From positions 256,956-320,955 of the forward strand of contig WTPW01000017.1 of assembly GCA_009809945.1 (NCBI GenBank): 64,000 bases of DNA, read 5' to 3'. Below are positions 55,203 through 64,000 of this stretch, in pieces. The DNA comes from Gigaspora margarita (taxonomy: Eukaryota; Glomeromycota; Glomeromycetes; Diversisporales; Gigasporaceae). The notes under the pieces were generated by a model. That model had not been told where the DNA came from and ran no database searches. It saw only the letters and a program-made list of their open reading frames with translations. How positions within the stretch are numbered: position 1 is the first letter of the stretch; each line of letters begins with the position of its first letter. The translations under genes were made by a program, and so were the position numbers.

Positions 55203-56482
55203 TACATATGCGGGTAGTTTTATAATTATATTACCGGTAATATGCATACCGGTAAGGTTGACATTCGTGTATATATTCATGATCAAATAGAATAAACGAT
55301 AACTATCAGCTCTTATCTGATGTGATAGGAATAAAGTAAGCTGTTTTAACGGTAAGCTTCATATTTGCACTAATTCAATTAGCAAATAGAAAATTTTCTT
55401 GATAACAATAATGCGCAAATTAATAATAAAACTAGCAAAACCAAGATATAGATCGTTTTATATAATGCACAAACAATTATCCAATCAGATGCTTCATTTG
55501 TCATTAAACCATAGCCATCGTATGGAATTTGATTATAGCCGTTGTTATTGCTACAAAAAGTTGTAACTCATTATAATTTCGTAATTAATTCCCTTATTGC
55601 AGCTGTATTATTAATAAAATATTTATTATGTAAAAACTTTAAGCTTATTTACGTAGGAATATTTCGTAGCAAGCACTTTATAACCAATATATTTATGTTA
55701 TATAGAACGATTTCATTGATGCGATGTACATAATTCTATTAATTTTATTATAAAAATCAGCTTAATATCATTTTTCAAATAACAAACCAATAAACATTTA
55801 CATGTTATGACCTAAATATATAATAAATTAATTTTAGAAATTGTTTTAGTGGTTATTTGCTAACCACATAAATTATTTTATAATTTAATTCAATACATAA
55901 TAATGTTTATAATTTTTAAATCGTTTGTACAGCTACAAAGAAATATACAAAAATTATTTGCCGTTATGATGAATTTGTAAAGACTATAGACTCGGATTGT
56001 GTAATTATAAATGTGTGATTCGTAAACAGATTGTGTGATTAAGCAACCGCAGATCGAGCTTATTAAGAATTAATAACAGAAAGTATGTGAATAGATACAG
56101 TCTAATCAAAAATATTTATTATCTAATTGTCTAATAAGTGCAACAACATAAAGTATGTACAGCAGTGCAATGTTTCGGTCGAATGAAAATTTATAAGTGG
56201 TCAGGTACATAACCGGGTATAAGTGTACTAAAATTTATTAGTAATAGGTACATACGTACGTACGTACGTACATAATTTCTAATCTAATAGCCACTTGTAT
56301 TCTCAATAATCATCCAATACAGTATCACATAAATGATAAGCTCAAATTTTATTTAACCTTATCATTCAGATTAAATAATCACTGAAATTGACCATATGCA
56401 CCGAAGGCCCCTGTATATACTATGAATGAGGTTCCTCGTGATAATTGATGTGATATCTACTAAGTTTACTAGCGGTTATACT
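55203..56482. other. AT-rich non-coding
   Basis: No gene. (ACGT)n tract at 56255-56272. Confidence 0.5.
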
Positions 56483-56724
56483 CAGCGTTGAGCATATACT
56501 ATGTTCATGATTTTTTTTTGCCAATATCCACGTCTAAACGCCCACAATGTCCACAGCTGTCCGAAGATTTAAAATTTAATAAATTAGTTTAGAAAAGACA
56601 TGATTATATGTTTTTATAGTTTTGAATATTTTTCTAAAAAAAAAATAGGTAATCTTAAATTAGATTTGTTTTTTTTGTCCAAAATTGTCCATAAATTGTC
56701 CAGAGCTGTCTGGTGACGACACTG
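56483..56724. mobile_element. hAT-like MITE, TTGTCCA family, decayed copy
   Basis: The right end is inverted CAGTGTCGTCACCAGACAG. The interior GTCCACAGCTGTCC, AATTTAATAAATTA and TTTTTTTGTCCAAAATTGTCC matches 63186-63466 in order. The left end (CAGCGTTG at 56483) is decayed and no target duplication remains. Confidence 0.65.
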
Positions 56725-56869
56725 GACTTTGGTTTTTTTTAGGAAATTCTATAAAAAGGTGATAAAAGAAATAGTGTGATATAAACGTATTCAGGGGCTT
56801 TATGGGCATTTACTAATTTCCCCACAGTTTTGATTGACTGGGATTATTCGTGCCTAGTGCTTGTATTCG

Positions 56870-57075
56870 AATATACTATATTTATGAATATATTCGAATA
56901 TATAAATATTTATGAATATTCGAATATAAATTATAGATATTCAAATATTCATAAATATTCATAATATTTATGAATATTCATAATATTTATGAATATTCAT
57001 AATATTTATGAATATTCATAATATTTATGAATATTCATAAATATTTTGAATATCATAATATTTATAAATATTTAT
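56870..57075. repeat. Array of ATTCATAAATATT motifs
   Basis: Over twelve GAATATTCATAATATTTAT units in both orientations. Smaller patches recur at 57415-57465, 57715-57755, 57905-57945, 58250-58320 and 62345-62385. The patches are split by the inserted elements between them, so they were probably one array. Confidence 0.75.
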
Positions 57076-57085
57076 AGATTTTTAA

Positions 57086-57412
57086 CATTCATCGCTAGTG
57101 CGATGCATCGCTATCCCCTGATCGACCAATCATTTTGTTTGTTTTGATTTTACATTAATCAAAACAAAACAAATAGCGGCCACGTTACAATTAGGGTTAG
57201 GGTTCAGCAGGGCAAGAGTTAGAAGGCTCTCCTAACCCAAAATTTCGCAAGGAATTTTTTTTGTCCAGAGAAAAGTGTAGTTTCTTAGTCAGAATTTTAG
57301 GTTAGAAGCGATTTTTTAAAAAAAGATTGTTTTTCTTCGATTTCATGTTACACCTGATCCTGCATCCCGATTGGTCGATCGGGGGTGGCGATGCATCGCA
57401 CTGGCAATGAAT
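57086..57412. mobile_element. MITE with CGCTAGTGCGATGCATCGC ends
   Basis: Left CATTCATCGCTAGTGCGATG and the inverted right CATTCATTGCCAGTGCGATG; similarity runs on to GATCGACCAATC, about 43 bp in all. The interior has TTAGGGTTAGGGTT, AATTTCGCAAGGAATTTTTT and CATGTTACACCTGATC, motifs shared with the next MITEs although the TIRs differ. No clear target duplication. Confidence 0.75.
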
Positions 57413-57469
57413 GATAACTCTCATATTTATAAATTTTTTTGAATATTCATAAATATTATAAATATTCAT

Positions 57470-57709
57470 TTTTTTTTTTTTGGTTTCAAAGTGCCTGCTT
57501 GGGGCATAGGATTTTATTCAGTTTACACATCGGGAAATTACACTTGGATGAGAGTACAACTAGCCACACCTGCAACTTTTGGTTGCCTATTTAAGTAGCC
57601 ACCCGAAGGTTCTACACTAGCTGCCATACCTGCAATCCGCATACCGGTCATTGCCTATTTAAACCCTCTGATCTTCAGCTCCTTTGACCAATCTCAACTG
57701 TTTTACCAA
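57470..57709 (-). mobile_element. Short retroposon with poly(A) and target duplication
   Basis: The T-run at 57470-57481 is the poly(A) tail of a minus-strand insert of 240 bp. Direct repeats ATTATAAATATTCAT (57455-57469) and ATTATAAACATTCAT (57710-57724) differ at one base. A TRTCYGCAATCC-like repeat and GCCTATTTAA occur twice inside. It lacks clear A/B boxes, so it could be a SINE of another kind or a LINE 3' tail. More GC-rich than its surroundings. Confidence 0.8.
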
Positions 57710-57942
57710 ATTATAAACATTCATAATGTTTATGAATATTCATAATATTTAAAATATTTATATAATTTGTGTAACATAATTATGCATATTGGTTACACAA
57801 GCTTATTGAACTATTTTTGCAAAAATAATTTTAGGTTACATGCTACTAATACACAAGCCCTATTTTGGTAATTTAGTTTTTTAAACCAAGAAATCAAGGG
57901 TGGGTTTTGAATATTTATAAATATTTATGAATATTCATAAAG

Positions 57943-58245
57943 GATGTTGATAAAGCACACTACTGGTGTTCAACACCACATGCGTTTTGATCAATCAAAA
58001 ATCATGAATTCATGTAATATGAAGATCAGGTGTAACCTGAATTTTTTGAAAAAATAGGGATTTTTTCAAAAATTATCTATATCGAAAAATTCTGTCTAAG
58101 AAACCTATCTTCACGTTTAAAATTTTGGTATAAACAAACTTCTAACCCAAACTTTAACATGTACTCTAACTCTAACCCTAACATCAAAAAAATTTTGCAT
58201 ATTATCATTTGTATTTACTGGTGTTGAACACTACAAGTGTGATAT
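57943..58245. mobile_element. MITE with GTGTTCAACACC ends, copy 1
   Basis: Ends CACACTACTGGTGTTCAACA and, inverted, CACACTTGTAGTGTTCAACA. The element from GGATGTTGATAAA to AGTGTGATATATA matches 62758-63083 in reverse orientation over its full length. Interior: GATCAGGTGTAACC and CTAACCCTAAC. Confidence 0.82.
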
Positions 58246-58383
58246 ATATATATTGTTCATAAATATTATGAATATTCATAAATATTTTGAATATTCATAA
58301 ATATTTATGAATATTCATAAAAATAGAGGTGTGATCCATGATCTGCAATCTGGATGATCTGTTCAAAATCTGTATTTTTGTAT

Positions 58384-58615
58384 AACTATTCAATCCTTAT
58401 GCAAATTGTAGATTATTCGTTCAATTTGTTCAATCTGTTCAATCTGTTTAATCCGATTAATACATATGCAAATTGTCGATTATCTGATCAATATCTGATC
58501 AATATATATGCGAATTGTCAATTATCTGATCAATATCCGTTCAATGCATATGCGAATTGTCGATTGTCCAATCAATATCTGTTCAATACATATGCAAATT
58601 GTCGATTATTCATTT
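58384..58615. repeat. Subterminal repeats of the hAT transposon
   Basis: ATGCAAATTGTCGATTATCTG followed by ATCAATATCTGTTCAATACAT occurs about five times at 50-60-bp spacing. In studied hAT elements such subterminal repeats bind the transposase; that role is inferred here. Confidence 0.8.
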
Positions 58616-59396
58616 AAGACCTAGCCTCATGACCTCGCCTTGTCGTTAACTGCTAACCTAAAAAGTAAAGTCATAAAATCGTAATCACATATTATAATAA
58701 TGCCAAAAAAAGTTCTTGGGCATTTTACTTAAGTTGTATTTCATATAGCTTATTTTATGCATAACTTTAATTGCCATAAATGTTCAAAAAAAATAAAAAA
58801 AAAACAATAAACCTGTTTGACGCATAATCTGCCATATGGCATAATATGTGTCATAAAAAAAAATGGTTTGCTGTTTTTGCACATTTTTTTTCAACCTTTT
58901 CAAAGTTACTACCTACATCAATACTACCAAAAAAGTTGCAACTCCACTACAATTGGTTGTAATTAATTACCTAAATAACATCACATTATATTTATATAGT
59001 TTAATGGGCGTACTTGAAATACTTGCTATTTTAAGAATTTATGGTACTTTCTATTTTTGGTTAATTGCTATATACATATTTTTTCTAGATTTTATGCTGC
59101 AAACTGCATAAAAATTCTAAGAAAATTAGAATTCACATGTAAAAAAAATAGATGAGATAGGATTCAACAAGGGGTTTTGTAAAATCTGTAAAAGAAACAT
59201 ATGTATAAATTGAATTATTAAAGCACTTAAATTTGAGTTAGCAATAACTCAAAAGAGTCATACAGTATTTTATGGATCTCTAAAATTTGAAAGCTTATTA
59301 AATATATATATTTGTTTTTTCTTGTTAATTCCGTCCAAATTATTCATATACTTTAAATAGAACCATTCTATTTATATATATATACTGTTTAATAAA

Positions 59397-61814
59397 ATGT
59401 CTCACTACAATGAAGATAATGTTGAAGTGTCATCTAGTAATGAAGTATCTAACCAATATAAAAAAACCAAATATAATAATACGCAAGGAGGTAGTGCTGT
59501 TAGAAGTTGGATCTGGCTGTATTTTGAGGCAATGTATGAGGAAGGCATAAGAGTTGCTATTTGTAAAGTTGAAACAGTAAAAGAAAAAAATGTGGTACGA
59601 AATATAAAATCGGTGCATCTACTAGTAATTGTGCTACTCATCTTAATAATGTACATGGTATAACCGAAGAACAGGCTAAAAATAATTTAGTTTTTTTAAA
59701 TATACCTCATAATGAATTACGACAACTTGAATTGTGTAAATATCTTGTGGATTGGATTGTAAGAGTATTGTAAGCAATTTTTAACCACTTACTATTCTTC
59801 AAAATAAAGCCTTTAGAAAATTTATAACAGAATTAGATTCTAAATTTCAAATTCCAAATGCAAAATATATTAAAAAACTCATTTATCGTGCATATAATTA
59901 TTCATTCCCATTAATAATTGAAAAGTTAAAAAATGAGGCTACATCAGTATCTTTAACATGTGATCTCTGGACTGGAAGAATAAATAAGAATATTTAGGTA
60001 TAACTTGTTCATATTTAGATAATACTTTTCAGTTACATGAGATTACACTTTCTGTCAAATATATTCATTATCCACATACTGCTGAAAATATTGGAGATAA
60101 TATACTTTCATTATTAGATGAATTAGTAAGGTGTTTATAATGACTATGGATAATAGTCAAAATATGCAAAAAGCTATTAAAGATTTAAAAGATTCAGCAG
60201 AAAATATAACTTGGCAACCATGCATGGCACATACTTTGCAACTAATAATTGGAAAAGGATTAAAACCTATTGAAATTTTAGTAGATCGTGCAAAGTGTCT
60301 TATCAATTTTTTTTTAAGACCCAAACAATCTGAATGATTGCAAGATATTCAAAAATGTAATTCAAAATCTAATGAGGTTTAAAAAATTTTTTTATATGCT
60401 AATTGTCTGGGCTAATTTTAGAGAATACCTAAATTTAAAGCAGCTCAATATATAATTATCGAGGCAGCTTTTGTCTTGAATTATCACGGGATCAAGCATG
60501 TAATATGCCTGATTATAGTTACACCACTTAGGCAATTGATTGAGTGATCAATCAGTAATGTTAATTGACTATAATGTATATTGATTATACTAATCTTCCA
60601 GGTATAAACAAAATTAGCCCAGATATTATTTATTTTTTTATTTTATTTTATTAATTATATTCTTTACTTATTTTTTATTTATTAAGGAGTCATTTATATT
60701 TAATTCTTTAATATTAGTATGTATTAAATTGTTATTTATTTTTTAGGATACCGGTAAAACATCAAAATATTTAAGACATGTGATAGCTGACGTACAAACC
60801 CGATAGAATTCTAGCTATTTGGCTTGGTGCAGGCTTTTAGAATTAAAAGGATATATTCATATACTCGAAGCTAATTTAGCTGAAGACAACAATCGAGATA
60901 GCAAAAAGGATTTTCAACAATTAAATAGAATAATGCTAACAAATGATGAATGGGATTTGTTTCATGATCTAATTCCAGTTTTAGGTTCTTTTGAGGAAGT
61001 AACTAGGTATCTTGGTGGTAGTAGCTATGCTACTTATAGTATAGTAAGTCTTTTAATATCTGAAATTATTAAGAGGCTTAAGCCCGCATCATTAACAGAT
61101 GAAATAAATATTGAAAAAATACAAGATATTTTTATAGCAATAGATGAAGATACGAATCAACAAGAAGGAACAAATTTAGATAAACCTATTCAAAGTTCAA
61201 ATGCAATAGAAAGAGTAAAAGAAACACTATATTGTGCAATGCGTTTTTACTGGAAAAATGATATTATATTATATTTACTTTCCATTCTTGATCCATGTGT
61301 CAAAAAAATCGATTTTGCACCTGATAAAGTAGATGAGGTTCAAGAATTATTAAAAAATAAATATCATAAAATGAAAAATAATTTAACAGTAAATTCAACT
61401 ACAGCTTCAAAAATTACGGCTTCATCACAAAATCTATCAGATACAACTTCTTCTAATTCTACAATAACTACTCTTTATAAACCTACACTTTTTAATATCT
61501 TTAATAATCTACCAACTATTAATTTACAGTGTAATTTCGATGAATATCTCGCAGTCTCACAAATACCTTTTAGCTCTGATCCATTTGCCTGGTGGAAGGT
61601 TCATAAGGAAAGGTTTCCTGTCATGAGTGAATTAGCCTGTATATACCTCTCTGTATCAGCTACATTAACACCATCAGAAAGATTATTTTCAGACTGTGAA
61701 AATATTATGGGTCCTAAGAGAACTCATATAAATTCAAAATTTTTTAAAAGATTAGTATTTCTAAAAAGAAATTATGATATTTTAGATAGTATTCATCTGC
61801 TATCAACACAATAA
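59397..61814 (+). pseudogene. hAT-family transposase (degenerate)
   Basis: ATG at 59397, TAA at 61814. Domains in order: an N-terminal BED-type zinc finger (SWIWLYFEAMYEEGIRVA, then CxxH/H as NCATHLNNVH in another frame after a shift at about 59588); SLTCDLWTGRINK (59960); TMDNSQNMQKAI (60143); TWQPCMAHTLQLII (60210); an intron 60377-60746; DTGKTSKYLRHVIADVQTR, where TAG replaces an expected Trp codon (60804); and the hATC dimerisation region with DPFAWWKVHKERFPVMSELA and ATLTPSERLFSDC...R (61570-61740). Shifts near 59588, 59992 and 60135 and the stop show it is dead. The last 331 codons are open. Cut-and-paste transposition was its role. Confidence 0.92.
60406..60623. mobile_element. MITE inside the transposase intron, 218 bp
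   Basis: Perfect 14-bp inverted ends TCTGGGCTAATTTT / AAAATTAGCCCAGA, then AGAGAATACC versus TGTTTATACC. It lies entirely within the intron 60377-60746, which starts GAG|GTTTAA and ends TTTTTTAG|GATACC. No convincing target duplication. Confidence 0.75.
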
Positions 61815-62389
61815 TTTTTTTTTTTTCTTAGTATACTATACCGGATTTCACAAATTCCTTTAATTTTAAAACTCATTAGTTTAAATATAAATATTTGTAT
61901 AAATTTAAAAATCTAAATTAGCAGCTTTTTTGAATATTCAACTATTTCTTCTCAACTTTATGAACCTTTTCCTTGTTTGAGTAATTTGTTTGTATATATA
62001 AGTGAATAAAACTTAAACTTGTGTATCTAACTTCTCTGGTGTTTTGCAAGAAAATCTACAACTTTTTGGCACTTTGCAGGAACACCAATTTTAACAAAGT
62101 TAAAAATTAAAAAACCTTATAAAAAATATAGTGGCACACATTAAAACGTTTAAAGTGTTCATTAAATTTTATTTGTTAAACGACAGATCGTTCAATTCGT
62201 CAACTCATTGATCATCCTTCAAAATCTGCGAATTGTCAATTATCTATTCATAAATATGCGGATTGGAGATCAATTCGTATGAATAAGGATTTGATTGTTG
62301 TAATCCAGATGATCCGAATTTGAATAGATCACATGACTACATAAAAATATGAATTTTTATAATATTTATGAATATTTAAAATAGGAGAA

Positions 62390-62600
62390 TTCTAATATAC
62401 ACCACAGGTGATTATCACCTGTAGTACAATAGCCAATCAAAATTTAGGATCAGGTGTAACATGTAAATTAAATTTTGTGTAACAAAAACAAACAAAAACA
62501 AAAAATTTTTAAAAAACTGCTTCTAACTGAAAAATTTGTCTATGAAACTACTTTTTTTTATGCAAAAAAAAAATTCCTTGCAAAATTTTACTGTATATAA
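62390..62600. repeat. MITE fragment with ACAGGTGATTATCACCTGT palindrome
   Basis: A 19-bp perfect palindrome at 62404-62422, followed by AGCCAATCAAAATTTAGGATC, AGGTGTAACATG and, later, ATTCCTTGCAAAATTTTAC. These are the same internal motifs as in the MITEs at 57086, 57943 and 62758. The second end is not found. Confidence 0.55.
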
Positions 62601-62757
62601 CTAGGTACTTGAATTGTTCAAAGGGAGTTAGAAATGAGTGAGTCATATTGTTTTGTGCTGATCTATTTCTAGAGATAGTAAGGTAATTATTTATTGCATA
62701 AAAATTTAATTCATAAGTGTAAATTAATATTTTATTTGTCACAATTATATGATACAA

Positions 62758-63083
62758 TATAAATATATCACACCTGTAGTGTTCAACACCAGTAAAACAA
62801 ATTATAATATGCAAAAATTTCTTTGACATTAGGGTTAGGGTTAGAGTTCATGTTAAGGTTTGGGTTATAAAGTTTGTTTATAACAAAATTTTGCAAGGAA
62901 TTTTTTTGTTAGAACGTGAAGATAGGGTTCTTAGAAAGAATTTTTCAATATAGATGATTTTTGAAAAAATTTCCATTTTTTCAAATTTTAGTTACACCTG
63001 ATATTCATTACATGAATTCATAATTTTTGATTGATCAAAACACATGTGGTGTTGAACACCAGTAGTGTACTTTATCAACATCC
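62758..63083. mobile_element. MITE with GTGTTCAACACC ends, copy 2 (inverted)
   Basis: Full-length reverse-oriented partner of 57943-58245: ATATATCACACCTGTAGTGT ... GGTGTTGAACACCAGTAGTGT ... TTTATCAACATCC. It contains ATTAGGGTTAGGGTTAGAG, AATTTTGCAAGGAATTTTTT and AGTTACACCTGAT. The two copies flank the hAT transposon. Confidence 0.82.
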
Positions 63084-63185
63084 ATATGTTATTAGTAAAT
63101 TGTAATATTTTTATTTAATAAGTGATTATTTTGCTCACCTTTATTTATTCCATATCATTATTAGGAAAGTTTTTTTAGTAATGGG

Positions 63186-63466
63186 CAGTGTTGTACGTTT
63201 TGGCTGTCCACAGCCTTTTTTGGCTTGTCCATGTCCAAAATTGTCCAAACGTCCAAGATTGTCCAAAGCTTGTCTAGGCTTTAATAATTAATAAATCTAT
63301 CTAAAAAAATATATAACTATATATTTTTTTAGGTGCTGAACACATTCTAGTTAAAATTAAAATAGGTTATCATAATAAAATTTTAAGTAATTTTACTTTA
63401 TTTAATTGTCCAAAATTGTCCAAAATTGTCCAAATCATTGTCCAAAGCTGTCCCGTGACAATACTG
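63186..63466. mobile_element. hAT-type MITE, 281 bp, TTGTCCAAA arrays
   Basis: Ends CAGTGTTGTACG and, inverted, CAGTATTGTCACG. The perfect 8-bp direct repeat GTAATGGG lies at 63178-63185 and 63467-63474. About ten TTGTCCAAA motifs are near the ends. Same TIR family as 12351-12701 and 56483-56724. Confidence 0.93.
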
Positions 63467-63474
63467 GTAATGGG

Positions 63475-64000
63475 TATTTTTTCACATGTGCATATTAGCA
63501 GATTTTGAATGAATGGATTTTGAACTAAATTAATAATTTTAAGTTTATTTATTGAGTATAATAATTAACTATTACATTACAGGAAAATTAGCAGTCAATA
63601 TTTTTGGTTATACAGATTTTAAACTTTTTTTTTATATTAAGCACAAGAAAATAATATTAGATAAAATTTATTGATATTGAATCTATGTATATACTTGGCT
63701 TTAAATTTTAATTGAGATATTTATTATGTTTATTAAGCTAATTTTGGATTAATTTTTTGAATCAATGATCTATATCAATAAGTTATCTATTAGATTATCT
63801 TCATATTGTCTAATTTATTAGGTATTATATTATTTAATTTATAAAAAATTATATTTGAATAAACAATTTATGTCATTTGAAGATTTAACTTCTGTAAATA
63901 AGTAATATTTATAATTAAAATATAGAATGACAAACATAGATTGGCTTGTTTTTTGGGACATATATATATATAGTATTTATTGACTGGTTAAAATTTTTTT
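63475..64000. other. AT-rich non-coding to the window edge
   Basis: No gene or clear repeat seen. Confidence 0.5.

Larger units (their letters stand above)
58324..62339 (+). mobile_element. hAT transposon, 4,016 bp, with decayed transposase
   Basis: Ends TAGAGGTGTGATC and, inverted, TAGTCATGTGATC. The perfect 8-bp direct repeat CATAAAAA lies at 58316-58323 and 62340-62347. The ends contain repeated GCAAATTGTCGATTATCTG motifs (five on the left at 58396-58615, two on the right near 62215-62270) and GGATGATCTG/CATCTGGATT. The transposase (59397-61814) lies between. The AT array is continuous across the insertion once the element is removed. Confidence 0.93.

Noticed and set aside
56870-57075. 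Centromere or origin satellite
   Set aside because: The ATTCATAAATATT array is short and split by transposons; nothing supports a centromere or origin role.
58384-58615. CRISPR-like regularly spaced repeats
   Set aside because: Eukaryotic context, spacers not unique, located at the end of a hAT transposon; these are subterminal repeats.

Overview
The window looks like nuclear DNA of an arbuscular mycorrhizal fungus (Glomeromycotina, most like Rhizophagus). It is very AT-rich, has short spliceosomal introns, and carries two gene families that are hugely expanded in that group: tyrosine-kinase-like (TKL) protein kinases and Sel1-repeat proteins. Almost everything else is mobile DNA. The genus call is inference from recalled family features; no search was run. 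Genes are few, and all recognisable host genes lie on the minus strand.

Layout. 1-297: first two exons of a TKL kinase leaving the left edge. 300-14,900: non-coding, packed with foldback and terminal-inverted-repeat (TIR) elements, including a decayed tRNA-derived SINE split by a hAT-type MITE. 14,899-18,585: two paralogous Sel1-repeat genes. 18,959-21,664: a TIR nest holding a solo LTR and a 1.5 kb hAT-type element. 22,817-23,330: 5' remnant of a third Sel1 locus. 24,000-30,450: more repeats, a SINE and a minisatellite. 30,587-41,921: a TIR/foldback element with 4-bp target duplications, inserted in a kinase gene and itself split by a roughly 9.7 kb LINE with endonuclease, reverse transcriptase and RNase H domains. 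41,922-45,655: broken kinase plus broken Sel1 gene (cassette A). 48,230-48,680: LINE scrap. 49,726-52,575: the better preserved sister cassette B. 52,600-64,000: repeats and a 4.0 kb hAT transposon with a decayed transposase.

How it fits together. The kinase-Sel1 cassette is present as B (mostly intact), A (riddled) and C (promoter plus N-terminus only). B acts as an empty-site reference, so insertions in A can be read to the base: a foldback element (duplication ATAC), a 572-bp SINE (14-bp duplication), a 699-bp MITE and a 526-bp hAT MITE. Across the window nine elements have recognisable 8-bp target duplications with short TIRs, the signature of hAT transposition; seven of the nine duplications are perfect. 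Each family carries its own short motif repeated many times next to its ends. The Sel1 and kinase proteins probably serve as scaffolds and in signalling; nothing here shows a metabolic pathway. No reliable tRNA, rRNA or CRISPR was seen.
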